64,000 nucleotides of DNA from Lathyrus oleraceus (GCF_024323335.1 NC_066581.1:230780539-230844538); one strand, 5' to 3'. Positions 23,203 through 32,857 are shown, counted from the stretch's first letter. Notes: generated from the sequence alone by a model not told the origin. Numbers and translations are program-made.

Positions 23203-25002
23203 ATGGCCCACTCAAATGAGAAAGATTCTTACAATGCCAAGCCTCCTGTTTTTGATGGAGAAAAGTTTGATTACTGGAAAGATAGAATCGAAAGTTTCTT
23301 TCTGGGTTATGATGCTGACCTCTGGGACATTGTCACAGATGGATACAAACCTCCAATCTTAAATGGAGCTGAAGTTCCCAGAAGCAAAATGTCAGAAGAT
23401 CAGAAACGTGCTTTCAAAAATCACCACAAGGCCAGAACAATACTTCTAAATGCTATATCATACAATGAATATGAAAAGATCACCAACAGAGAGACTGCCA
23501 AAGATATACTTGACTCTCTGAAGATGACCCATGAAGGAAACTCCCAAGTCAAGGAGACGAAGGCTCTGGCGCTTATCCAGAAGTATGAAGCCTTCAAGAT
23601 GGAAGATGATGAAGCTATAGAAGCTATGTTTTCCAGATTTCAAACTCTTATTGCAGGTCTTAAAGTGCTAGACAAAGGATACACGACTGCAGATCATGTT
23701 AAGAAGATAGTCAGAAGTCTGCCAAAGAAATGGAGACCAATGGTTACTGCTCTGAAGTTATCAAAGGATCTGAACAATATCAGCCTTGAAGAACTTGTTA
23801 GCTCTCTCAGAAGCCATGAGATAGAACTAGAGGAGGATGAGCCTCAGAGAAAGAACAAGTCAGTGGCGCTAAAGTCCAGACCTGAAAGACGGAAGTCAGA
23901 TAGAACCAAAGCTCTCCAGGCAGAAGCTGAAGATACTGATGATTCTGAACCAGAAGACTCTGATGATGAAGAAGAGTTGTCCCTACTAACCAGAAGAGTC
24001 AAGCAACTCTGGAAAAAGAGGAACAACAACAACTTCAGAAGATCAAGACCCAGAGGGGATCGATCAGAGTCAACGTCAAAAGGTAAAGCTAACAAAGATA
24101 TTACCTGCTATGAATGTAAAGAAACAGGTCATTACAGAAATGAATGCCCCAAGTTGAAGAAAGACAACCCTAGAAAAGAAAGCTTCAAGAAAAACACTTT
24201 CAGAACAAAGAAAGGACTGATGGCCACCTGGGACGATAGTGAATCTGGATCATCAGAATCTGACTCTGATGAACAGGCCAACGTAGCTCTTATGGCTACC
24301 ACATCCAGCAGCTCAGATGAAGAATCTGAAGAGGTATTTTCTGAACTTTCTAGATCTGACTTAGAATCATGTTTATCAGGAACTCTTACCTCTCTTCAGA
24401 AATTAAAACAAAAAGTTAAAGACATTAAAGGCCTTCTTAAAGCAAAATCTGAAGTATGTAGTAGACTTGAGACAACAATTCTAGCACGAGATGATACTAT
24501 CAGATCTCTAACGATAGAAAGAGATGGAGCTAAAACAAAAAGCTTAGAATTAGAAGAAACGTTGTCTCAAGCACCACAAACTTCAAATGAAATTATTTAT
24601 AAATATGAAGAAGCCTTTCAACAATTTCTGAAGAATGGGATAGATAGGAGTATTATGGCATCCATGATTTATGGAGTAAGTCAGAATAATAAAAGGGGAA
24701 TTGGGTATGATTCTGAGGAAAATAAAACCTCTACCAGTAACCAGCTTAAATCTCCGTTTTCATATCATTACACACACACACAAGAACAAAAATTTAAGAA
24801 TGCTAGAAGACCCAAAGTTATAAGAAACTCTGGGAAGACTAATCTAAAAGGACCCAAGAGATTCTGGGTACCGAAAGATAAGATTATCTATGTTGCAGAT
24901 ATCCTATGCAGCAAAGTTCAGACACCAGTCATGGTACCTGGACTCTGGATGCTCGCGACATATGACGGGAAGAAAGTCTATGTTCCAAAGCCTGGAACTT
25001 AA
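23203..25002 (+). CDS. gag: gag polyprotein of the SIRE-type element
   Basis: A 599-residue open frame that would form the virus-like particle and package element RNA. The N-terminal ~200 residues are copia-type gag (PPVFDGEKFDYWKDRIESFF; UBN2/DUF4219-like). An acidic and basic linker follows. A CCHC zinc knuckle lies at C302-X2-C305-X4-H310-X4-C315 for nucleic-acid binding. After it come a Ser/Asp/Glu-rich region and a helical, likely coiled-coil segment at about 385-460. The ATG is the first after the PBS (68 bp leader). The frame overlaps the pol frame by 113 bp and lies one base out of phase with it, so pol cannot be reached by plain read-through. The last ~40 residues, after a WVPKDK motif, are probably out-of-frame tail. 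It is unusually long for a copia gag, as is typical of Sireviruses. Confidence 0.93.
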   Translation: MAHSNEKDSYNAKPPVFDGEKFDYWKDRIESFFLGYDADLWDIVTDGYKPPILNGAEVPRSKMSEDQKRAFKNHHKARTILLNAISYNEYEKITNRETAKDILDSLKMTHEGNSQVKETKALALIQKYEAFKMEDDEAIEAMFSRFQTLIAGLKVLDKGYTTADHVKKIVRSLPKKWRPMVTALKLSKDLNNISLEELVSSLRSHEIELEEDEPQRKNKSVALKSRPERRKSDRTKALQAEAEDTDDSEPEDSDDEEELSLLTRRVKQLWKKRNNNNFRRSRPRGDRSESTSKGKANKDITCYECKETGHYRNECPKLKKDNPRKESFKKNTFRTKKGLMATWDDSESGSSESDSDEQANVALMATTSSSSDEESEEVFSELSRSDLESCLSGTLTSLQKLKQKVKDIKGLLKAKSEVCSRLETTILARDDTIRSLTIERDGAKTKSLELEETLSQAPQTSNEIIYKYEEAFQQFLKNGIDRSIMASMIYGVSQNNKRGIGYDSEENKTSTSNQLKSPFSYHYTHTQEQKFKNARRPKVIRNSGKTNLKGPKRFWVPKDKIIYVADILCSKVQTPVMVPGLWMLATYDGKKVYVPKPGT

Positions 25003-27970
25003 AGACGCTGGATTTGTAGGCTTCGGAGGAGATCAGAAAGGAAGGATCAGAGGCTCCGGAACTATTGGTAATGGTACTCTTCCCTCTATATCTGATGTTC
25101 TTTATGTAGAAGGATTAATGCATAATTTGTTATCCATAAGTCAATTAAGTGATAACGGTTATGATGTAATCTTTAATCAAAAAACGTGTAAAGCCATTAG
25201 TCAGAACGATGGCTCTGTCCTTTTCACAGGCAAGAGGAAAAACAACATTTATAAAATAAATCTTTCTGATTTAAAAGATCAAAATGTTAAATGTTTAATG
25301 TCAGTTCACGAAGAGCAATGGGTATGGCATAGACGCTTAGGCCACATTAGCATGAGAAAACTTTCTCAGCTAACTAAACTTGAGTTAGTCAGAGGTCTGC
25401 CTAAACTGAAGTTTTCTTCAGATGCTCTGTGTGAAGCTTGCCAGAAAGGAAAGTTTTCAAAAACATCTTTTAAAAGGAAAAATGTTGTTTCTACCTCTAA
25501 GCCTCTGGAGCTTCTTCACATTGACTTATTTGGTCCTGTGAAAACAGCATCAGTCAATGGAAAGAAGTATGGACTAGTAATCGTTGATGATTACAGCCGC
25601 TGGACATGGGTAAAATTCCTAAAGCACAAGAGTGAGTCTCACTCTGTATTCACCAGTTTCTGTTCTAAAGTGCAAAAAGAATTTGACTCTAAAATTGTTA
25701 GAGTCAGAAGTGATCATGGTGGAGAATTTGAAAATAAAGATTTTGAAGAATTATTTGATTCTAATGGAATATCCCATGATTTCTCCTGCCCTAGAACTCC
25801 ACAACAAAATGGAGTTGTAGAGAGGAAGAATAGGACACTCCAAGAGATGGCCAGAACCATGATCAATGAAACTAATGTAGCAAAGCACTTTTGGGCAGAA
25901 GCTGTAAATACAGCGTGTTACATTCAGAATAGAATCTCTATTAGACCTATTCTGGAAAAGACTCCCTATGAACTGTGTAAGGGAAGAAAACCCAACATTT
26001 CATATTTTCATCCTTTTGGATGCATCTGTTTTATATTAATTACTAAAGAACATCTGAACAAGTTTGATTCCAAAGCACAAAAAGGTATTATGTTAGGATA
26101 CTCAGAACGCTCTAAAGGCTACAGAGTATACAACACAGAAACCAAAATTGTGGAGGAATCAATTCATGTTAGATTTGATGATAAGCTTGACCCTGAAAAG
26201 TCAAAGCTAGTTGAAAAGTTTGCAGATTTAGAGATCACTCTGGTAGAATCTGAGAAAACTCCAGAAGCAACTGTCACTCCAGACTCTGAAGAAATTAAAT
26301 CTCCAGAAATTCCAAGGAAAGTTAAAAGTCGTATTAACGTATCTGAAGATTTGATTTTGGGAAACAAAGATGAACCTGTTAGAACCAGATCTACCTTCAG
26401 AACTTCTGAAGATATTCCTCTGGGACTAGTGTCTCTGATTGAGCCTACGTCCTGTGATGAAGCTCTTCAAGATAACGATTGGGTGGCAGCTATGCAAGAA
26501 GAGTTAGATCAATTCTCCAAGAATGATGTCTGGGATCTCGTTCCTATACCCAGAGGCACTCATGTCATTGGAACCAGATGGATTTTCAGAAACAAGCTGA
26601 ACGAGAAAGGAGAAGTTGTCAGAAACAAAGCTCGACTGGTAGCTCAAGGTTATAGTCAACAAGAAGGTATTGATTATAATGAAACTTTTGCTCCAGTCGC
26701 GAGGTTAGAATCTATTCGTCTTCTTGTATCTTTTGCTATTAATCATTCTATTAAACTATATCAAATGGATGTCAAGAGTGCATTTCTTAATGGTTATATT
26801 TCAGAAGAAGTGTATGTCAATCAACCTCCAGGTTTTGAAAATTCAAACTTTCCAGAACATGTTTTTAAACTTAAGAAATCCTTATATGGACTTAAACAAG
26901 CTCCCAGAGCTTGGTATGAACGCTTAAGCAATTTTCTTCTGGAACAAAATTTTATCAGAGGGAAAGTTGATTCTACACTCTTCTGTAAAAACCTTAATAA
27001 TGATCTCATGATATGCCAAATTTATGTTGATGATATTATTTTTGGTTCTGCTAATATCTCTGTTTGCCAAGAATTTTCTAAGTTAATGCAGGCAGAATTC
27101 GAAATGAGTTTAATGCAAGAACTAAAGTTCTTTCTGGGAATTCAAATCAATCAAACTCCAGAAGTCACGTACGTCCATCAAAGTAAATACATTAAAGACG
27201 TTCTGAAGAAGTTTGACATGACTGAATGCAACTCTGCAAAAACTCCTATGCACCCAACTTGCATTCTGGAAAAGGAAGAGGTAAGCAACAAGGTTTGTCA
27301 GAAGCTCTATCGAGGTATGATAGGCTCTCTTCTCTATCTGACTGCTACTCGTCCTGATATTCTCTTTAGCGTCTGTCTTTGTGCCAGATTCCAATCAGAT
27401 CCTAGAGAATCTCATTTAACAGCTGTTAAGAGAATTCTTAAGTATCTGAAAGGAACTCCTAACTTGGGCCTGATGTATGAGAAAACATCAGAGTATAGGC
27501 TTTCTGGTTATTGTGATGCAGATTACGCAGGAGATAGAATAGAACGAAAAAGCACATCTGGAAATTGCCAGCTTCTGGGAAACAATCTAATCTCCTGGGC
27601 TAGCAAAAGACAGTCAACTATTGCTCTATCAACTGCAGAAGCAGAATACATCTCAGCATCACTGTGCACAACTCAGATGCTCTGGATGAAGCATCAGCTA
27701 GAAGATCTTCAGATATTTGAGAGTAACATTCCTATCTTTTGTGATAATACTGCTGCTATTTGTTTAAGTAAGAATCCTATTCTACATTCCAGAGCCAAAC
27801 ACATAGAAATAAAACATCATTTTATCAGAGACTATGTTCAGAAAGGGATAGTAACATTGAAGTTCATTGATACAGAACATCAATGGGCAGATATCTTTAC
27901 TAAGCCTCTAGCTGAAGATAGATTTCTTTTTATATTAGAGAATCTGAACATTAAAAATTGTCCTGAGTAA
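24890..27970 (+). CDS. pol: pol polyprotein (protease, integrase, RT, RNase H) of the SIRE-type element
   Basis: A 1,026-residue frame with all copia pol domains in order. The aspartic protease active site is D18-S19-G20 in WYLDSGCSRHMTG. The pre-integrase zinc region is at about 140-205 (HRRLGH, CEACQKGK). The integrase core has D212, D275 and E311, a perfect D,D(35)E spacing. Reverse transcriptase is at about 545-790 with QMDVKSAFLNG and an intact YVDD at 712-715. RNase H is at about 865-1000 with D876 in GYCDADYAGD and an intact LSTAEAEY. No internal stop is present, so catalysis looks intact. The frame is one base out of phase with gag. ATG 24890 is simply the first Met of the open frame, and translation probably enters by frameshift or belongs to a gag-pol fusion broken by a one-base indel. 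Domain order (integrase before RT) fixes the Ty1/copia class. Confidence 0.95.
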   Translation: MLQISYAAKFRHQSWYLDSGCSRHMTGRKSMFQSLELKDAGFVGFGGDQKGRIRGSGTIGNGTLPSISDVLYVEGLMHNLLSISQLSDNGYDVIFNQKTCKAISQNDGSVLFTGKRKNNIYKINLSDLKDQNVKCLMSVHEEQWVWHRRLGHISMRKLSQLTKLELVRGLPKLKFSSDALCEACQKGKFSKTSFKRKNVVSTSKPLELLHIDLFGPVKTASVNGKKYGLVIVDDYSRWTWVKFLKHKSESHSVFTSFCSKVQKEFDSKIVRVRSDHGGEFENKDFEELFDSNGISHDFSCPRTPQQNGVVERKNRTLQEMARTMINETNVAKHFWAEAVNTACYIQNRISIRPILEKTPYELCKGRKPNISYFHPFGCICFILITKEHLNKFDSKAQKGIMLGYSERSKGYRVYNTETKIVEESIHVRFDDKLDPEKSKLVEKFADLEITLVESEKTPEATVTPDSEEIKSPEIPRKVKSRINVSEDLILGNKDEPVRTRSTFRTSEDIPLGLVSLIEPTSCDEALQDNDWVAAMQEELDQFSKNDVWDLVPIPRGTHVIGTRWIFRNKLNEKGEVVRNKARLVAQGYSQQEGIDYNETFAPVARLESIRLLVSFAINHSIKLYQMDVKSAFLNGYISEEVYVNQPPGFENSNFPEHVFKLKKSLYGLKQAPRAWYERLSNFLLEQNFIRGKVDSTLFCKNLNNDLMICQIYVDDIIFGSANISVCQEFSKLMQAEFEMSLMQELKFFLGIQINQTPEVTYVHQSKYIKDVLKKFDMTECNSAKTPMHPTCILEKEEVSNKVCQKLYRGMIGSLLYLTATRPDILFSVCLCARFQSDPRESHLTAVKRILKYLKGTPNLGLMYEKTSEYRLSGYCDADYAGDRIERKSTSGNCQLLGNNLISWASKRQSTIALSTAEAEYISASLCTTQMLWMKHQLEDLQIFESNIPIFCDNTAAICLSKNPILHSRAKHIEIKHHFIRDYVQKGIVTLKFIDTEHQWADIFTKPLAEDRFLFILENLNIKNCPE

Positions 27971-28449
27971 AATTTGGCTCTGAACATGTAAAATGAGACT
28001 CTGATAAAAACAAATACACTTCTGCCTCTGACTCTGATACTTCTACAAGTTAAGAAGATATCTGAGTTAGAAATCTTCAGAAACCAATCCTTTGGTATTC
28101 CTGAAGATCAGATACATCAACACGTGGAGCATTAAATGTCTAACCCTAGAACTTCTAGACAGCTGTCAATAGAAATCAAAGGTCAGAACGTTTGAAATCT
28201 CCTAGAGCAGTGTGCGTACTGTTGGGATTAGACATTCATTTATTAGCTGTAATCATTTTTTCCCCCAAGCGTGCTATTTTGAGTATTGTGTCTAACGCAT
28301 TCTGAGGTGTCGTTTTGCATGTGTTTTACTTAGAGTATATAAACACTTTCTCTCACATTTCACACTTATCACTCTCACTCACTCTAAAACCCTAAACCCT
28401 TCTCTGCAAGTTCTCTGCAAGTTCTTCACCTTCTTCATCAATCTTCTTC
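27971..28449 (+). promoter_or_regulatory. pol-env spacer with candidate internal promoter
   Basis: 479 bp without a long ORF. A TATA box (TATATAAA) lies at 28336-28343. It is followed by a pyrimidine-rich stretch (tctctcacatttcacac, then tcactctcactcactc) that looks like a plant 5' UTR and ends at the ATG of the env-like ORF, 107 bp after the TATA box. A CACGTG lies near 28122. This suggests, but does not prove, a subgenomic transcript for the third ORF. Confidence 0.5.
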
Positions 28450-30894
28450 ATGGATGCTCAACAGCAAGAAGTTTTTAACTTCTCCCAACAGATGGAATCC
28501 AGTTCTAATCCCCAAACCTCAAACACTCAAACACCAACTGTTACAGGCGTCACCATAACCCCTGTTTATCAAGAACCCCACATTCTTGACCGAGAAAGCC
28601 ACATAAACCTTTCAACTCCCTTTGAAGGTTTGGATGTTTTGTGTGAATCTTTGGTTGATTTTGACAACCTAAGAGGAAATGGCGTTGATCTCACTAGGGA
28701 ACTTCGTCAACAAGGATGGGAAACCTACTTCAACAGGCTTTATGGTCCAATCTACCATCTTCTGGTCAAGGAATTCTGGAGACATGCTGATGCAGATGAC
28801 CAATTCATTGTCTCTTTTGTTCTAGGGGTAAAGATTGTCATCACTGAAGCATCAATTGCCTCTTTGCTGAATATGGAGGAAAGTGGAGGAAAAAGGATTT
28901 ACAACATTCCTCCCAGGTCTAAGCGCATCACTGAAGTCATCAACCCAACTATCTTCAAACCAAATGTTGAAGGAAACCCCTCTAAGAACAAAGAGCTACA
29001 TCAGAACCTCCGAGTGTGGCTGAAGATAATTCTGGGAACAATCCATCACCGTCCAGCCTCTAACTCTTCAGATTATATCAATGCAGACCAGAAATGCATT
29101 CTGTACTGCATTCAGAAGGGTATCAAGATCAACCTCCCTACTCTCCTGTTCAGATATCTGAGGGATTCAGTCAGAGAAACCAGGAATAACATGAAGCCCA
29201 GATCCTACATTCCTCTTGGTAGATTGCTCTCTGACATCTTCATTGAGCATGGACTGGTAGACGCTCTGGAAAAGACCAGATGTATGGATGATCTGGCAAT
29301 TGATGTAGGGAAGCCTCTGAATGCCAGAAACCTCAAGAGCATGGGAATCATCAAAGAGATTAGAGTCAAGCCCACTCTGGATGTATCCTGGGAATCTCTA
29401 AAAGATCAGAGGAAGATGCCTCATGGCCTGGCCAGATTCTTCAAGAATGAGCCCAGAGACGCTGTTGCCCTCTATCTTCATCGTCTGCTGGAAGAAGGTG
29501 TTGATGTCTCTGATTTCAGCATCGATGACTATCTGGATTCAGAAGAAGATCTAGTCAGATACAAGAGAGGTGTCTCTGAGAAACAGATAGCTGCTGAGGC
29601 AAGGAAAGCAAAGAAAGCCAGACTTGGAGAATCTTCTGGAACCAAATCTCCTGCTCCTCTGCAAACTTCTTCTTCTGGTATGTCTATTCCTCTTGCTACT
29701 TCTGTTCCTATGATGGCTTCTTCTCATCCTCTCACAACACCTCCCTTATATACTACCTCTGAAATCCCACCCTCAATCACCAGAACCTCCCAACCTACAC
29801 CAGTTCTAAACATAGCTAGAACCTTCATTCCTCCCTCTATACCTGCACAAACTCACCACAGCACTTCTTCTTCTTCATCATCCTCTATACCAGAATCACC
29901 ACCTTATGTTATTGTTTCCTCTGACCATGAACCTTCTGATCCTGACTCCCCAACAATAGCCACTCTATATGCTCATAGACTTGCCTCTCAACAACAAACT
30001 CTAACACAATCTGAAGTAACCTCACCACTCCAAACTTCACTTCCACCACAACAAACAACAACTCTCCCCTCTGAAACTCAACCATCTGATCCCTTCACCT
30101 CTAATATCACTCCACCAATTATTCCCGCTGTACCTGAACCAGACTCTGACCCATTAGACCTAAATCCTCTTTATGCTTCATCCCCCAGTCTTCAACCAGA
30201 AGCAGATTCTGAACTTCAACCAGAAGCAGAATCTGAACCTCAAACTCTAAATCTTAGCCCTCCAAACTCTCCACCTCATTCACCTGAACCTGAACCTGAA
30301 CTTACCATACCTACCCTTGAGGAAGCCATCAGGCAGGTAGCAGAAGCTTCAATCCAGAAGGTCAAGTCTCTGGCTAACAACTCTGAAGTCAGTGATGATC
30401 CTAAATCTGTTAGGACACACTGGAACAGAGTCATTAGTTGGATGACCTCTGAGTCTTATAGGCTGAAGAGTGTCTCTGAACAAGTCAGAAATGGCTACAT
30501 CAGAGATGCTGAGGAAAGACTCCAGGAGAGATTAGCCAGAGAAGCAGAAGCCAAAAGGCTAGAAGAGGAGAGGTTGGCTAAGGAGGCTGAAGAAGAAGCA
30601 AAAAGACTAGAGGAAGAAAGACTGGCAAAAGAAGCAGAAATCCTAAGGCAACAAGAAGCTGAAGCTAAGGCTCTGGCAGATGCAGAAGCTCAAGCTGCTG
30701 CAGAAGCTGAAGCCCAGCAGGCTCTGACTCAGGGGGAGTCTTCAACTGCTGTTCCCATGATTCTTCAGACTCTGAAGGACCTTAAGGAAGATCAGAATAT
30801 CCTCCGAGACAGAATGGACAAGCAAGATACGGTCAATGAGAATATCCAGAAGATGCTTGCCATGATCTTGCAGAAATTGCCTCAGAACCCTTAG
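28450..30894 (+). CDS. Env-like third ORF of the SIRE-type element
   Basis: An 814-residue open frame downstream of pol in a different frame. Residues ~1-390 form a mostly helical, globular-looking region (GWETYFNRLYGPIYHLLVKE, FVLGVKIVITEASIASLL) resembling the 'putative plant transposon protein' domain found in many plant repeats. Residues ~395-640 are Pro/Ser/Thr-rich and low complexity, with short internal repeats (QPEADSEL/QPEAESEP). Residues ~640-770 are a charged Glu/Ala/Arg/Lys coiled coil, and the last ~50 residues form a second helical segment. Sireviruses carry an ORF here that is called envelope-like. In this copy I see no signal peptide or convincing transmembrane segment, so a membrane glycoprotein role is not supported by the sequence. 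The start is the first ATG after the TATA-containing spacer. Function unknown. Confidence 0.9.
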   Translation: MDAQQQEVFNFSQQMESSSNPQTSNTQTPTVTGVTITPVYQEPHILDRESHINLSTPFEGLDVLCESLVDFDNLRGNGVDLTRELRQQGWETYFNRLYGPIYHLLVKEFWRHADADDQFIVSFVLGVKIVITEASIASLLNMEESGGKRIYNIPPRSKRITEVINPTIFKPNVEGNPSKNKELHQNLRVWLKIILGTIHHRPASNSSDYINADQKCILYCIQKGIKINLPTLLFRYLRDSVRETRNNMKPRSYIPLGRLLSDIFIEHGLVDALEKTRCMDDLAIDVGKPLNARNLKSMGIIKEIRVKPTLDVSWESLKDQRKMPHGLARFFKNEPRDAVALYLHRLLEEGVDVSDFSIDDYLDSEEDLVRYKRGVSEKQIAAEARKAKKARLGESSGTKSPAPLQTSSSGMSIPLATSVPMMASSHPLTTPPLYTTSEIPPSITRTSQPTPVLNIARTFIPPSIPAQTHHSTSSSSSSSIPESPPYVIVSSDHEPSDPDSPTIATLYAHRLASQQQTLTQSEVTSPLQTSLPPQQTTTLPSETQPSDPFTSNITPPIIPAVPEPDSDPLDLNPLYASSPSLQPEADSELQPEAESEPQTLNLSPPNSPPHSPEPEPELTIPTLEEAIRQVAEASIQKVKSLANNSEVSDDPKSVRTHWNRVISWMTSESYRLKSVSEQVRNGYIRDAEERLQERLAREAEAKRLEEERLAKEAEEEAKRLEEERLAKEAEILRQQEAEAKALADAEAQAAAEAEAQQALTQGESSTAVPMILQTLKDLKEDQNILRDRMDKQDTVNENIQKMLAMILQKLPQNP

Positions 30895-31349
30895 GCACTT
30901 AGGATTTTATGTTTTGCTTGCCTTCTTGTTTTTTTGCTTTCTTGTTTTGATGACTCTGATGTCTTGTGTTCTCTTGGTTTTCGTTTCTGCTACTTTAATA
31001 CAATGTTTTGTTTTTCTCTTCAATTATTTATTTTCTATGTCTTTTTGATTCTGACAAAAAGGGGGAGAAATCATTAAATAGCTCTGATGAAAATTGTCTA
31101 AAAACCTTAAGCACTCTGCAACAATTGTAGAAATAGCTCTGATTAAAATAACTCTGATTAAATAGCTCTAACATTAAATTTAAGAAATTGCAGAAAGTTT
31201 TCAGAAATCTCATTACTTGGAAAACTCTGGTAAGAACTTCTGAACTCCCTAGCACTAACTCAGGGGGAGCTTCTGTCTATCTGATCTTATTTATTTCATG
31301 TTTCATCTGCTATTTTAAGTTGTTTTGTCATCATCAAAAAGGGGGAGAT
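30895..31349 (+). other. 3' UTR of SIRE-type element with repeated polypurine tracts
   Basis: No gene. The functional polypurine tract AAAAAGGGGGAGA is at 31336-31348, one base before the 3' LTR. An identical AAAAAGGGGGAGA is at 31056-31068, and AGGGGGAG occurs at 31262-31269 and in the ORF3 end (30731-30738). Multiple polypurine tracts are a described Sirevirus feature. The region is also dense in the pentamer tctga. Confidence 0.85.
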
Positions 31350-32441
31350 TGTAAGAACAAAAATTGTTCTACAACAGATTCCTTGATTTTGATGATAACA
31401 AAGGATGAAACCAAAAATGGCACCCTAACGAAAAGTTTCTAAGTGTGCAGGGTTCTAAAGAAAGAAGAAATAAATCTGATGATGTCATCAGATGCACAAC
31501 AAGATCAGATACAAATTCTCTAGTATCAGAAGCATCTGAAGTGGAATCTCGTTTCAAGAAAGTCTGATTCTGGACAAAACTACAAAGTATCAGAAGCATC
31601 TGAACATGAAGTAAAGTCTAGAAGCTCTGACTCTGAACAAATGCTTTCTGTAAAATTCTGAAAGTTATCAGCGCCATCTGAACTCTCAAGAGATCAACAC
31701 CAGAAGCAAGATTCCAAGATTCTTCAGAAACACAATTACTCTGATCATAGATTTGCTAATCATGATAAAGTAACGTTTAAGCCAAGTAAAGTTCTGCAAT
31801 TGGATTTCCTTATTAAGAAAGAGACGTTAATCTCCACTTCCAAGAGAGAAGATACTACTTGTGGTAAGTAGTCACTTCAAAGAGGAAAAGTTAAACTGCA
31901 GAAGCTATTTAAGTGATGGAGTAAACTCAGTTTAATAACCACCAGTTTCTACTCTACTCCAACTCTTATATAAATAGAGATGCAATCAACATTCAGTAGC
32001 AAGAAATCAACTAGCCAAAACTATACTGAATTATTTCACGCTCAAGAAAATCATCTTTGCTCTCAAAGAATTTCACTAAGCTTTTGCTTATTAAGTGAAA
32101 AATCTGTTCTTAAGTTTGTAATACTTGCTTTCCTAGAAGCACTTTAGATTACATATCTTGTATCTTTTATTTGTTTGATTTCCTCAAGTGACTCTGTGTA
32201 GTCTGTAGACTTGAGAAGACTAAGAGATTTTCTTCTCTCTTAAGTGTTGTTTGTAATCTTTCAAGATTAGTGGATTAAGTCCTTGTTGAAGGCGAAATCA
32301 CCTTGGCCGGGTGGACTGGAGTAGCTTTGTGTTATAAGCGAACCAGTATAAAATCATTGTGTGATTTTCATTTTTGAAAAGCGCTTATTTTTCAAACAAT
32401 TCAAACCCCCCCCCCCCCCTTTCTTGTTTTTCTCACCTTCA
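31350..32441 (+). repeat. 3' LTR of the SIRE-type element
   Basis: 1,092 bp, identical to the 5' LTR except for three substitutions (equivalents near 22491, 22575 and 22617) and a C run of 14 instead of 7 near 32406-32419. It is followed by the target duplication ATAGT at 32442-32446. Confidence 0.97.
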
Positions 32442-32446
32442 ATAGT

Positions 32447-32857
32447 ATGGGGTTTCTTAAGTTAATTTTTTTCATTCACCTTCCCTACCTACAAGTCAAA
32501 ATGTATTAGCATGACATTATAATTATAACATATGCATAAAGTTCGCTTCTATAATCCATACACTTCTATAATCCATAAACCAGTAAAAAGTTCACCAATC
32601 TTAAGCTGTACATGTCATATTATCCTACAAACAGGATGAAAGAAGCAATTGAAACATAAACAATGATACATAAACAACATAGTTAAATTCTTAGGTTATA
32701 CATTCACTCATGTTAAGTTAACTTCTAAACATATTTGAAAACATAAATTATTGAACCATCTAAGGACCTATATTTTATACTGTGAAGACTAACCTATAAT
32801 GGAACCATTTCCTAAGATTCGAAGGAGTTAAATCACACTCCGTATGTAATATCCCAT
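32447..32857. other. Intergenic DNA between SIRE element and solo LTR
   Basis: AT-rich host DNA continuous with the sequence before 22031 once the SIRE insertion is removed. No ORF, RNA gene or clear repeat seen. Confidence 0.4.

Larger units (their letters stand above)
22036..32441 (+). mobile_element. Complete SIRE/Maximus-type Ty1/copia retrotransposon (10.4 kb)
   Basis: The element has LTRs 22036-23120 (1,085 bp) and 31350-32441 (1,092 bp) with TG...CA ends, a perfect 5 bp target duplication ATAGT (22031-22035, 32442-32446), an iMet PBS, gag, pol, a third env-like ORF and a polypurine tract. I find three substitutions between the LTRs plus one C-run length change (7 against 14), which accounts exactly for the 7 bp length difference. 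The third ORF after pol, long LTRs and repeated AGGGGGAG tracts before the 3' LTR are hallmarks of Sireviruses. The open frames and near-identical LTRs point to very recent transposition. It inserted in intergenic DNA between the two copies of the host block. Confidence 0.97.

Noticed and set aside
28450..30894. 814-codon ORF considered as an independent host gene
   Set aside because: It lies between pol and the 3' polypurine tract of an intact element, inside its LTRs and TSD, where Sireviruses carry their third ORF.
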